Assembly: GCF_003173355.1 (NCBI RefSeq)
Contig: NZ_QGMY01000002.1
Coordinates: forward strand, 496,001 to 560,000
Direction of reading: 5' to 3'
Length of the DNA stretch: 64,000 bases
DNA from: Methanospirillum lacunae
Lineage (GTDB): Archaea > Halobacteriota > Methanomicrobia > Methanomicrobiales > Methanospirillaceae
Shown: piece after piece, positions 1 to 8,627 of the stretch
Numbering within the stretch: position 1 is the stretch's first letter
Layout: each line of letters starts with the position of its first letter
Translations under genes and position numbers: made by a program
Notes under the pieces: generated by a model
What the model was told of the DNA's origin: nothing
The model's database searches: none
The model's input: only the letters and a program-made list of their open reading frames with translations

Positions 1-165
1 GGCATTCTTGATTTTATAATTCAGGAGGCGAAATATGCGGGATTATCTTCTCTTTTTTTAGTGGCAGAACCTGATACCACTGTATTCTATAAAAAATCAG
101 GTTTTATCTGCAATAAGGGCCTGATCTTCTTATCATATAATCCGGATGGTCAGTATGAGACTTGA
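1..165 (+). CDS. GNAT-family acetyltransferase, C-terminal fragment (gene enters from the left edge)
   Basis: Frame 1 is open from the first base to a TGA at 163-165, giving 54 residues. The segment VAEPDTTVFYKKSGF is the typical last alpha-beta unit of a GNAT N-acetyltransferase, where the substrate-side Tyr and the 'FYxKxGF' turn sit. The substrate cannot be read from this end. The next gene starts inside its last codons (ATG at 146 or 155), so the two are probably co-transcribed. Confidence 0.7.
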   Translation, partial: GILDFIIQEAKYAGLSSLFLVAEPDTTVFYKKSGFICNKGLIFLSYNPDGQYET

Positions 166-1051
166 CGATGATGATTTCCACCCACTCACGCTTGAAGATA
201 AAAAAATCTTTGATGATTTTTACTCACGATATCCTATAGAACATTCTGAAAATACCTTTGGTACTCTGTATTGCTGGCGAAAGTATGGTAATTATGAGAT
301 CGCCGTGGTAGAAGAGTGTCTTATTATTAGAGGGAGTACTGATTCTTACACCTCACTCCGCTGTCCCATAGGGCCAAAAAATCCGGATCTCCTGAACGCT
401 GTTATTGATCTCGCTCTCTCCACTGGTAAACAGGCACCATTTCTCGTCCTTGAACCTTGGCAGTTTGAATGGGTACAACAGATCAGGCCAGATCTGCAGT
501 TCAAGGCTGATCGGGATTTTTTTGATTATGTTTATGAAACTTCAGATCTTGCAACCCTTGAAGGAAAGCAATACCTGATGATTAGAAAACAACTCCATAA
601 ATTTAGAAAGAAATGCCCATCAACGGTGGAAAGAATAACCCAAGAAAACTTTGACGAGGTGAAGGAATTTCTCAAGCGGTGGTGTCAGTGGAAGGAATGT
701 GACAAGTACACTATCCTTAAACATGAGAAAGAAGCACTTTGGGAATCACTAGAAGTATTTGATCAGCTAGGGTTTGAAGGGCTAGCAGTAAAGCCTCACG
801 GTGAAATAGGTGGTATTGCTATTTATGAAGAACTTAATCCCCGGACAGCAGTTGTTCATTATGAAAAAGGCATGCCTGATTGCGAAGGAGTATATAAGGA
901 AATTAATTATCAGACGGCATCTCTTCTCAAGGATCGATACCAATATATTAATCGCGAGAGTGATATGGGTTTACCTGGTCTAAAGGAAGCTAAAGAACGA
1001 TATCATCCGCATCATATGGCAGAACTTCATTATCTTGATGTTAGTTCGTAA
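155..1051 (+). CDS. DUF2156 / phosphatidylglycerol lysyltransferase C-terminal-like protein
   Basis: About 298 residues and no membrane segment. The sequence has the two-lobed GNAT-like fold pattern of the DUF2156 (LPG_synthase_C) family: an N-terminal lobe with HPLTLEDKKIFDDF and a C-terminal lobe with a 'GLPGLKEAKERYHP' ending. In bacteria this domain transfers aminoacyl groups from tRNA to lipids. The stand-alone archaeal proteins have no proven substrate. ATG codons occur at 146 and 155; I prefer 155, but both overlap the upstream acetyltransferase gene. Family assignment is fairly safe; the function is open. Confidence 0.8.
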   Translation: MRLDDDDFHPLTLEDKKIFDDFYSRYPIEHSENTFGTLYCWRKYGNYEIAVVEECLIIRGSTDSYTSLRCPIGPKNPDLLNAVIDLALSTGKQAPFLVLEPWQFEWVQQIRPDLQFKADRDFFDYVYETSDLATLEGKQYLMIRKQLHKFRKKCPSTVERITQENFDEVKEFLKRWCQWKECDKYTILKHEKEALWESLEVFDQLGFEGLAVKPHGEIGGIAIYEELNPRTAVVHYEKGMPDCEGVYKEINYQTASLLKDRYQYINRESDMGLPGLKEAKERYHPHHMAELHYLDVSS

Positions 1052-1171
1052 CATCAAGGGAGGCCGTATTTATTCCAAAACCGCTGATAGTCATGATAAT
1101 TATCAAAAATTCCCTTAAGGAAATTTATCACATTTATTTTATAGTTTTATATCAATACTAAAAATGCGATA

Positions 1172-2605
1172 ATGCTTCGCCCTTTGATATCTCGGGCAAT
1201 ACTGTTTTTATTCATAATACTGGTAAGTGGATTTCTTTTTTGTGTATCACCTGTTGTTTCTGAAGTATCTGTGACTACACTCATAGATACAGTCGGGATG
1301 ACACATGATAGTTCAACTATAACACAAGGATATGGGAATCCATATGTGAATGGATCATCGCAGTTATTTCGAGACTCAACAATGACCAATGGTGGAGCTC
1401 TTACCCTCTCTAAGGCTGTCTCTGCCGGGGGTAAGAACTATGAGAATGGGTTGGTAGATACTCAAAAAATACTCAGTTATGATGCAGCAACAACCGGCAG
1501 TCATCTCACAGCCAGTGAATATACTATAACTACAACAGCCCGTGGTTCGAGTGACAATTCAACACCACTCTGTACCCTGGCATCTGGAGATTCTGCAAGT
1601 TCGAGTTCTAATAGATCTTTCTCTGCATCAGCTTCACTTGATGTCATCACCGCGAACACCCTCCAACTTGCATCCAGAACCCGCATTTCACCTGAAGATC
1701 TCCAGTACTCAGTGAGTGCCAATACCTCTAGCCCTGCAGGTAATTATTCTAGTCCTGCTATTGTTGCTACTTCGTTTAATTACGGCTCAGGGACCGCAAG
1801 TGATATGAATATGGCTTCTGATAGGTCAAAGGTTTCAGGGCTCTTTGATCTATTCAATCGTGTTTACCATGGAGGAACTAGCGCCACAATTCAGGCACAG
1901 ACTGGTGGCTCTGGCATGGTGAATTCACGGACAATTGCAGAACACACGTATGACAGCAGGAATACAACAGGTCAGACTGAATGGACTGGGACAGCAGTGT
2001 ACACCTCGACTCTTCTTACCAACGGAGGAAATCTTGAGGAGACACGCTCTATAACAGCAGATAAGACAACATCTTCACAGCGACTGATAAGTTATAATGC
2101 AAATGGTTCTACCTCAATGCAGACTGATGAAAGGATGGTTGCTGTGAAACAGGTCAGAGATGGAGTTAATACATCCACTGATCCAAGTTGTGTATTTGGC
2201 GGAAGTACTGCAACAGTTAATGGAACAACTGCCTCATATCAGTCAGTGAGTGCATCATCACAGGTGATGGGTGTTGACTCGGCAGAGATTGAATCATTTG
2301 GACATATGGATATTGGTAGTGGAAATAACGGAACAGCACCTGTAATTGTTCATTACAAAGCTGATATCACATCACCGGTAGAGTTTGATGCTTCGATCCT
2401 TCAGAAAATGACAGATCCCAATAATGATGGAAAATATGAGGATCTTAATGGGAATGGAAAGCTCGATATGCAGGATTTGGTCCTCCTCTTTAGAAATTTT
2501 GACTGGCTTTCCAAGGGTAATATATCTTCACGGTTTGATTATAACAACAATGGCAGGGTTGATTTTGCAGATCTGACTCTTGCCTTCAGAGATATTCAAA
2601 AGTGA
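1172..2605 (+). CDS. Secreted Ser/Thr-rich protein with C-terminal dockerin-like domain
   Basis: 477 residues. Residues 1-30 form a signal peptide (RAILFLFIILVSGFLF core). About 380 residues rich in Ser, Thr, Gly and Asn follow, suggesting a beta-rich extracellular region likely to be glycosylated. The last ~65 residues hold two EF-hand-like calcium loops, DPNNDGKYEDLNGNG and DYNNNGRVDFADL, spaced as in a type I dockerin. Dockerins bind cohesin modules, so this protein could dock on a surface scaffold. A cohesin-like protein is encoded about 38 kb downstream. The start is the only ATG that keeps the whole signal peptide. The central region resembles no family I recognise. Confidence 0.75.
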   Translation: MLRPLISRAILFLFIILVSGFLFCVSPVVSEVSVTTLIDTVGMTHDSSTITQGYGNPYVNGSSQLFRDSTMTNGGALTLSKAVSAGGKNYENGLVDTQKILSYDAATTGSHLTASEYTITTTARGSSDNSTPLCTLASGDSASSSSNRSFSASASLDVITANTLQLASRTRISPEDLQYSVSANTSSPAGNYSSPAIVATSFNYGSGTASDMNMASDRSKVSGLFDLFNRVYHGGTSATIQAQTGGSGMVNSRTIAEHTYDSRNTTGQTEWTGTAVYTSTLLTNGGNLEETRSITADKTTSSQRLISYNANGSTSMQTDERMVAVKQVRDGVNTSTDPSCVFGGSTATVNGTTASYQSVSASSQVMGVDSAEIESFGHMDIGSGNNGTAPVIVHYKADITSPVEFDASILQKMTDPNNDGKYEDLNGNGKLDMQDLVLLFRNFDWLSKGNISSRFDYNNNGRVDFADLTLAFRDIQK

Positions 2606-2746
2606 TGAAATTGTTACCAGGAAATATATATAATTTCGATATGAGTAAAATGATTCATTTGGAAGAGCATAAGAAGAGTCAATAGTAAAAAAAAAAATTT
2701 CAATACAAATGGATAAACCGTTTCAGGTGAGAGAAGTACCTGTTTC

Positions 2747-3991
2747 ATGTCAGTGGATATTTCGCTTATTATCGTCGGAGGAGGGCCTGCAGGACTTTTT
2801 TGCGCATTACAGGCAGCGAGTGAAAATATAGATGTTTTAGTGCTTGAAAAAAAGCGTTCATGCGGAAATAAACTCCTGATAAGTGGATCTGGTCAATGCA
2901 ATATCACTCATGATGGTGAAATTCAGCAATTTCTATTGCACTATGGTGATAATGGATCCTTTCTCAAACCCTCTCTTATGAATTTTGGAAATCAGGATCT
3001 TATCAGTTTTTTCAATGAAAGAGGGGTTCCATTGGAGATTGAACCTGGTGGAAAGGTGTTCCCAATCTCCCACAAAGCATCTGATATCCTTGATTTTCTT
3101 ATTCATGATTGTCAGAAATACGGAGTTAGGATTAAAAATTCCAGCCCTGTAACTGATGTCACGTACACTGATGGCAGGTTTCAGGTAACAACTGATGAAG
3201 ATATTGTTACCTCAAATTACCTGGTGATTGCCACAGGGGGAGAAACATATCCAGCGACGGGATCTACCGGTGATGGTTTTACATTTGCATCTCGTCTGGG
3301 CCATACAGTGACTGAAACTGGATCTGCACTTACTGGAATACAGGTAAAAGATTACCGTTTCTCCGATCTTTCAGGGATTTCTTTTGCTGACCTGAATATA
3401 ACTCTTTTTAGAGATGGGAAAAAGATAAAAACCCACATTGGTGATATCCTTTTTACTCATTCAGGTCTTTCAGGACCTGGTATTCTTGATTTCTCCAGAT
3501 ATATCCGTCCGGGGGATACTCTCAAAGTCTCTTTTACACCAGGGATTGATACCCGGGAGATGAACGAGAAATTAATTAAACGGATTTCAGAATCTGGTAG
3601 TAAGCAGCTCCGGACAGTTCTAAATGGATTCAGACTCCCTGAAAGAGTTGTCAGGAGGCTACTCGAACTTGCGAATGTTGATCCAGATCTCACCGGTCCT
3701 CACCTAACAAAAAAGGATCGCACAAATCTTGTTGATTTGATTACCGCTTGTCCTTTTGAGGTTAGCAAACTCGGTGGTCATGAAGAGGCTATGGCTACCC
3801 GGGGAGGAGTAAATCTGTCAGAAGTTAATCCAAAAACCATGGAATCACGTATCATTTCAGGCCTCTTCTTTGTTGGAGAGGTTCTTGACATAGATGGTGA
3901 TACTGGGGGATATAATCTTCAGGCTGCATTTTCAACAGCAAAATTAGCTGGACAGCGAATACATGTTCTTTCTGAAGACGAAAAACATTAA
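2747..3991 (+). CDS. HI0933/YhiN-family FAD-dependent oxidoreductase
   Basis: 414 residues, cytosolic. The N-terminus carries a dinucleotide-binding motif (IIVGGGPAGLFCALQAA, residues 7-23) followed by the family signature around 'GNKLLISGSGQCNITH'. The end has the FAD-ribityl segment 'GLFFVGEVLDIDGDTGGYNLQAAFSTAKLAG'. This matches the HI0933-like flavoproteins, some of which (BaiN) reduce double bonds. The substrate in methanogens is unknown. The length is normal. It ends 33 bases before a convergent gene on the other strand. Confidence 0.85.
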   Translation: MSVDISLIIVGGGPAGLFCALQAASENIDVLVLEKKRSCGNKLLISGSGQCNITHDGEIQQFLLHYGDNGSFLKPSLMNFGNQDLISFFNERGVPLEIEPGGKVFPISHKASDILDFLIHDCQKYGVRIKNSSPVTDVTYTDGRFQVTTDEDIVTSNYLVIATGGETYPATGSTGDGFTFASRLGHTVTETGSALTGIQVKDYRFSDLSGISFADLNITLFRDGKKIKTHIGDILFTHSGLSGPGILDFSRYIRPGDTLKVSFTPGIDTREMNEKLIKRISESGSKQLRTVLNGFRLPERVVRRLLELANVDPDLTGPHLTKKDRTNLVDLITACPFEVSKLGGHEEAMATRGGVNLSEVNPKTMESRIISGLFFVGEVLDIDGDTGGYNLQAAFSTAKLAGQRIHVLSEDEKH

Positions 3992-4024
3992 GGATTGTTG
4001 AGGATTTTAATAATTTGATCAAAT

Positions 4025-4516
4025 TTAAACGATCTCAAATTCTGGTTTTGTACACCAGACTTCGAGAAGGTATCCTCCTGGCAGTTCTTGATCATCATAC
4101 ATCGGATTGTCCTTTATCCCCCCGGCTTCTGAAGTCAGATATAATATCTCTTCACTGTTCCAGTCTTCTTTTTTCACTCGGATTACTCTGCCAAGGTTCT
4201 CGACCCAGTAAACCAACTTGAATGGCCAGTCTTCTGACACATCATCACTCCGTGTCAGGTATCTGCTCCTCGTCAGAGCTGCTGTATAATAGACCCCAGG
4301 TTTAATTTGAAAGAGATGATCAGTAGTATATTTTTTGAGAAAATACTTGAGGTCAGAGGCCAGTGATATGGCTCCTGCCAGGGTAGAAACCGGGATGTAT
4401 ACGCCAATAGAAAGACTAACAGGCCCGTAAAACCGGATCGCATCCCATGCAGTTTCAGACTCCCTGAGAGATCGAAGGAGTGGAATTCCGGGTCTACTGA
4501 TTAGGAGAAGATTCAT
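4025..4516 (-). CDS. Conserved methanogen hypothetical protein
   Basis: 163 residues, soluble, with mixed alpha/beta composition and no recognised motif. It starts with MNLLLISRPGIPLL and ends with an acidic strand-rich segment (YLLEVWCTKPEFEIV). It lies 15 bases downstream of the PAN-like ATPase gene on the same strand, so it is probably read from the same message. That is the only clue to its role. I do not recognise the family. Confidence 0.6.
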   Translation of the reverse strand: MNLLLISRPGIPLLRSLRESETAWDAIRFYGPVSLSIGVYIPVSTLAGAISLASDLKYFLKKYTTDHLFQIKPGVYYTAALTRSRYLTRSDDVSEDWPFKLVYWVENLGRVIRVKKEDWNSEEILYLTSEAGGIKDNPMYDDQELPGGYLLEVWCTKPEFEIV

Positions 4517-4531
4517 TGGAAAAAAGAAGGT

Positions 4532-5719
4532 TCAGATGTACATCCTGGAGTCTGAACGGGGTTCATCACGCCTGACCTTTATTATTGCTTCATGGATATC
4601 ATCGCCGGTGACAGCCCATGCATCCCTCCTGACAGCAAACATCCCTGCTTCCCGACAGATCGCCTGTAATTGGGCTCCAGTGAAACTTTCAGTTTCATTA
4701 GCGAAATTGTTCAGATTAACACTCTCATCTAATGTCATCCTGCGGGTGTGAATTTTCAGGATTTCAAGTCTGGCTTTTTCATCTGGAAGTGGCACCTGGA
4801 TTACTCTGTCAAATCGGCCAGGTCTTAACAGAGCAGCATCCAGCATATCAACCCTGTTTGTTGCAGCCATTATTCTGACATCACCCCGATTATCAAAACC
4901 ATCCATCTCTGCAAGTAGTTGCATCAAGGTCCGCTGTACCTCTGCACTTCCTGAAGTTCCGTCGTTAGTCCTCGTTGTTCCGATAGCATCAATTTCATCG
5001 ATAAATACAATCGATGGGGCACGATCACGGGCTAATGTGAACAGTTCACGAACCATCTGTGCTCCTTCTCCGATAAACTTGTGAACAAGTTCACTCCCTG
5101 ACATCCTTATGAATGTTGCCTTTGCATTATGAGCTACAGCCTTTGCAACGAGAGTTTTTCCAGTTCCAGGAGGCCCGAAAAGGAGGATACCCTTAGGTGG
5201 TTCAACACCAATACGTTCAAACACTTCAGGTTTGGTTAGAGGGTATTCAACTGCCTCCCGGACCTCTTCAATCTCTGAGCTTAATCCTCCCACAAGTTCG
5301 AATGTTACATCTGGTGATTCTTCAAGTTCCATTACCCGGACCCTCGAGTCATATGTTTCCTCAAGAACTTTAACAATGGAGAGTGCGTTATTGACCGCAA
5401 CCTTACATCCGGGTTTGATATCTGGCTGAAGTTCTTCAGAGATAGTAGTAATATATTCCTGATTATTGCCCATCTGACGGAGGTAGATCTCACCTGACGG
5501 AAAAATATCTACTACCACTGCAACAAATAGTGGCATTCGTTTTAGCTGACTGTTCTCACGCTTCAGAACAACATTCTCTTTGAATAGTTCCTCTGTGCGG
5601 ATAGAGAGTTCGAGGTTTTGGGCCTCGAGTTCCTGTAGCCGTATTTGGTAGGCCAGGGACTGATCCCGTATCACGTTGTCCCGTGGCAGGGAAGAGTCGG
5701 GATAATCCATAATACTCAT
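4532..5719 (-). CDS. pan: Proteasome-activating nucleotidase (PAN-type AAA ATPase)
   Basis: 395 residues. The order is an N-terminal coiled coil (about 20-60), an OB-fold (about 65-120) and one AAA module with Walker A GPPGTGKT (182-189), Walker [10 protein letters not shown] and a sensor/arginine-finger stretch '[14 protein letters not shown]'. The last three residues are Met-Tyr-Ile, which fit the hydrophobic-Tyr-X (HbYX) tail that opens the 20S gate. PAN unfolds substrates and feeds them to the archaeal proteasome. No proteasome subunit gene is nearby. ATG at 5719 is used; an in-frame ATG lies three codons later. Confidence 0.88.
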   Translation of the reverse strand: MSIMDYPDSSLPRDNVIRDQSLAYQIRLQELEAQNLELSIRTEELFKENVVLKRENSQLKRMPLFVAVVVDIFPSGEIYLRQMGNNQEYITTISEELQPDIKPGCKVAVNNALSIVKVLEETYDSRVRVMELEESPDVTFELVGGLSSEIEEVREAVEYPLTKPEVFERIGVEPPKGILLFGPPGTGKTLVAKAVAHNAKATFIRMSGSELVHKFIGEGAQMVRELFTLARDRAPSIVFIDEIDAIGTTRTNDGTSGSAEVQRTLMQLLAEMDGFDNRGDVRIMAATNRVDMLDAALLRPGRFDRVIQVPLPDEKARLEILKIHTRRMTLDESVNLNNFANETESFTGAQLQAICREAGMFAVRRDAWAVTGDDIHEAIIKVRRDEPRSDSRMYI

Positions 5720-5767
5720 AAGTGGGGAGGATATGGTTTAATAGTTCTCTTTGGGGATAATTTGGAA

Positions 5768-6586
5768 TTAGTATCCTGAAGCATAATAATACCCATTTTC
5801 TTCCTTAACAGTAATAGGTATATCAAAGAGCTGACTGATATTTGTACTAGTCAAAAGCGAATCCTTACAGCCATCAGAAAATAAATTTCCATTTTTCATC
5901 ATTATTATTCGGTTGATTTCTGGTATTATGTCATGAATTTGATGAGTAACCAGAATGATTGTAACACCGCTTATGGCAATCTTACGAAGGTATTTACGCA
6001 GAGTATGGAGAGCATGGAGGTCAAGACTGCTTGTTGGTTCATCAAGAATAAGTACCTGTGGTTGATGAACCAGAGCACGTCCAATGATCAGCCGTCTTGC
6101 TTCACCTGATGAAAGATCAGAAATGCATCTTGTTAAATGCGATTCAATATTTAAAAATCGGGCTACTTCGTATACTTTCTTTTCCATCTCACTGGTTACT
6201 TTATGGTTGAAGAGACCAATGCTGCTAAAGAATCCAGATAACATGACCTCCTTTCCTGTGATCGATCGGGTGAATGTGAATTGAAGGTCATTTGATACAA
6301 TTCCAAAATGTGCTCGCAGGTCAAAGACATGCCACTGTTCCTTTCCAAATACTTTACAACAATGGTATTTCTCATCCTGAACAGGATAGATTTCCTTCAT
6401 GAGAACTTTGATAAGAGTGGATTTTCCTGATCCATTTGGCCCCAGAATTGCAACATGCTCCCCATTAGGGATTACCAGGTTAAGTGAATCAAGAACTTTC
6501 GTTCCACCCCTACAGATAGAGATGTTGGTGCATTCAAACAAGGGTGGTGGACATGTGGATAAATATTCTGTTTTGTTCTGGGACAT
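5768..6586 (-). CDS. Stand-alone ABC transporter ATP-binding protein
   Basis: 272 residues, with a single nucleotide-binding domain: Walker A GPNGSGKST (about 50-58), a Q-loop, a signature in the altered form LSSGEARR in place of LSGGQ, Walker B 'VLILDEPTSSLD' and the H-loop 'ILVTHQ'. It resembles the ModF/YlmA-type ATPases, which sit alone and are often not linked to a permease. No membrane subunit adjoins it. The gene follows the PAN gene's 5' end with a 48-base gap on the same strand but is more likely an independent unit. Substrate unknown. Confidence 0.8.
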   Translation of the reverse strand: MSQNKTEYLSTCPPPLFECTNISICRGGTKVLDSLNLVIPNGEHVAILGPNGSGKSTLIKVLMKEIYPVQDEKYHCCKVFGKEQWHVFDLRAHFGIVSNDLQFTFTRSITGKEVMLSGFFSSIGLFNHKVTSEMEKKVYEVARFLNIESHLTRCISDLSSGEARRLIIGRALVHQPQVLILDEPTSSLDLHALHTLRKYLRKIAISGVTIILVTHQIHDIIPEINRIIMMKNGNLFSDGCKDSLLTSTNISQLFDIPITVKEENGYYYASGY

Positions 6587-7119
6587 CTGGATCAGTACCT
6601 GAACTTTTCTATTGGTTCTTCTACCATCTTTTGATTTCGGAAATAATCAGGCCGTGAAGCAAATTATTTCTGATTTAACTGTAATCATTATATTTGTGGT
6701 TTTTTAACTTCAAAACTCATTATTTATTATGTTATAGAAATGAAAATGTCATTATGCTCAAATTCTAAAATTAGTTAGTATTTAATTAGTTTTCAAGTGT
6801 TTATATTAAAAATTAATTATTGCGGACTCCTTTTTTTCCGATATTAAATAGGGTCATAGCGATATGTGTATGCTCACATGTACCGCAAATCCAGGATAAA
6901 TCGGCGGTCACTTGGGGGCCGAAGTATCACTTCGCTCGGATTATAAAAATCCTCAATAACCACTGATGGATGAAACCACACACTCTGGCGGTTATTTCCT
7001 CCTCGAAATTACCGTCTTTTCTTTAAGAAATTTTTTTCATATCTACTGCTGGATTTTCTTCTTCAAATAAGCATTTCAATTATCAATGTACACATAGTTC
7101 TCTATACTTATTTACGAGG
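6587..7119. other. Long intergenic region with a structured, more GC-rich block
   Basis: No convincing reading frame. The outer parts are very A+T rich. The middle (about 6850-7000) is visibly richer in G+C and can form several small hairpins: ATGTG/CACAT around 6860-6880, CGAAGT-ATC-ACTTCG at about 6920-6935, and AATAACC (6955-6961) with GGTTATT (6990-6996). It may contain a small RNA gene or the remains of a mobile element. Neither can be shown by reading. Confidence 0.35.
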
Positions 7120-7125
7120 GTGTCT

Positions 7126-7722
7126 ATGAAATTCATGAAAAATCTGTTCATATCATTTAGCAGGACGTGTCTGCTGATTACCATACTAAGCATTTTCTTT
7201 ACAAATTGTATTGTGGTTGCAGACTCCTATGACCCCTTTCATCCACCACTGAATTCTGATAACTACCCACTCCCAGCAAGTTTTACGGCAATTGGATCTT
7301 CGACCTCGTTTACCAGTACTCCTTCTACTTCTACTAGCCAGGAACCAATAGTTCTTACCGAGACAAGGGCTTCAGTTCAAAGGAATCAGTCTGCAGTCCA
7401 GATGATCACATATAAAAATGAGGGGACACTAAAAGCAGAATGTCTATCTGGTAATGGATTTGAACTCTATTCATTGAAGAACGACAAATTCCCTGATAAT
7501 ACAACGTTTAGATCAGATTATGGGAAGTCCTCTATGGTGACTCTTACTTCTCCGGTTACTCTTAACATATCTGCAGGAACATGGTACTTTACGATATTTC
7601 CTATCGGTGATGGCTGCTCGTATGATATAACTGCCATACAGAAGGGAGGTTCTAGTACGGGATCAAGTTCAGCAAGTTCATTTTCATCATCAATGGGAGT
7701 AAGTTCTATTTCTCTGAGTTGA
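7126..7722 (+). CDS. Small secreted Ser/Thr-rich protein
   Basis: 198 residues. A signal peptide covers about residues 1-33, ending near 'CIVVADSYDP'. A Ser/Thr linker follows, then a ~90-residue domain with alternating strands (QMITYKNEGTLKAEC ... GTWYFTIFPIGDGCSYDI) containing a pair of Cys that could form a disulfide. The C-terminus is a run of Ser and Gly. GAGGGTG at 7116-7122 sits just before the ATG at 7126, which is why it is preferred over the GTG at 7120. It is probably a surface or exported protein; no family recognised. Confidence 0.6.
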   Translation: MKFMKNLFISFSRTCLLITILSIFFTNCIVVADSYDPFHPPLNSDNYPLPASFTAIGSSTSFTSTPSTSTSQEPIVLTETRASVQRNQSAVQMITYKNEGTLKAECLSGNGFELYSLKNDKFPDNTTFRSDYGKSSMVTLTSPVTLNISAGTWYFTIFPIGDGCSYDITAIQKGGSSTGSSSASSFSSSMGVSSISLS

Positions 7723-7794
7723 TTTCAATCTTTTTTCTCCAGTAACTATACTCTTCCCATTTGTTTCCACAGAACATATCATTCTCCCCCTCCT

Positions 7795-8517
7795 ATGTTT
7801 TCTGTGGACCCGATTATTAAGAAAGTCCGACGTGACCTTATAGAAAATGGTCATGAAGAGATACGAAAAGGATCTAAAAGATTTTTTAAGGAGGACATTC
7901 TGTGTTATGGGGTTAAAACAGCCACCGTGGGGAAAATCGCCAAGAAATATTGGGGAGAAATAAAAAATAGGGAAAAACAAGAGATTTTTACTCTTTGTCA
8001 AGAATTATATTCGTCTGGTTATATGGAGGATGCTTTTGTAGTTTCAAATTGGATGGCAAATATGTCCGTTCAACTTACTCCTGCGGATATGCCGACTATC
8101 AGATCTTGGGTTTCTACATATATAACCAACTGGGCTATGTGTGATAGTTTCTGTAATCATGCCGTAGGAGACCTGGTTGATGCATATCCTGAATGTATTT
8201 CAGAATTAATCGCATGGACTGCATCAGATAATCGTTGGATGAGAAGGGCCGCTGCGGTATCACTTATTATTCCAGCAAAACACGGAAAATTTCTGGAAGA
8301 GTCGATGAGGATTGCAGATCTGTTACTTACTGATGAAGATGATATGGTCCAAAAAGGCTATGGGTGGCTCCTAAAGGAGGCCAGTCGGAAGCACCAGCAG
8401 ATTATATTTGAGTATGTCATGAGGAATAAGCAGAAGATGCCACGGACCTCGCTTAGGTATGCGATTGAATTGATGCCTGGAGATCTTCGAAAACTTGCAA
8501 TGCTAAAAGACTGGTAA
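7795..8517 (+). CDS. AlkD-like DNA alkylation repair enzyme (HEAT-repeat glycosylase)
   Basis: 240 residues, all-helical, matching the AlkC/AlkD family of HEAT-repeat DNA glycosylases that excise cationic N3- and N7-alkylpurines. Diagnostic stretches are 'DILCYGVKTATVGKIAKKYW' near the N-terminus, the 'NWAMCDSFCNHAVGDL' helix pair and 'WTASDNRWMRRAAAVSLI', where the Trp/Asp/Arg of the DNA-binding groove lie. The length equals that of bacterial AlkD. It appears to stand alone between a secreted-protein gene and a TPR gene. Confidence 0.85.
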   Translation: MFSVDPIIKKVRRDLIENGHEEIRKGSKRFFKEDILCYGVKTATVGKIAKKYWGEIKNREKQEIFTLCQELYSSGYMEDAFVVSNWMANMSVQLTPADMPTIRSWVSTYITNWAMCDSFCNHAVGDLVDAYPECISELIAWTASDNRWMRRAAAVSLIIPAKHGKFLEESMRIADLLLTDEDDMVQKGYGWLLKEASRKHQQIIFEYVMRNKQKMPRTSLRYAIELMPGDLRKLAMLKDW

Positions 8518-8560
8518 CGGAAATAAATTTATTCATACATTAATTAGTATAATGATGGTC

Positions 8561-8592
8561 ATGATTATTGCTATCAGCGATATGATAATCAT
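8561..8592. promoter_or_regulatory. Dyad-symmetric element upstream of the TPR gene
   Basis: ATGATTAT (8561-8568) and ATAATCAT (8585-8592) are perfect inverted arms, and the loop holds a second short dyad, TATC-AGC-GATA. It lies about 35 bases before the TPR gene start and could be an operator or an RNA stem in the leader. Confidence 0.35.
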
Positions 8593-8627
8593 TGATGAAT
8601 CTAATCAACATATACAACTGAACTGAA

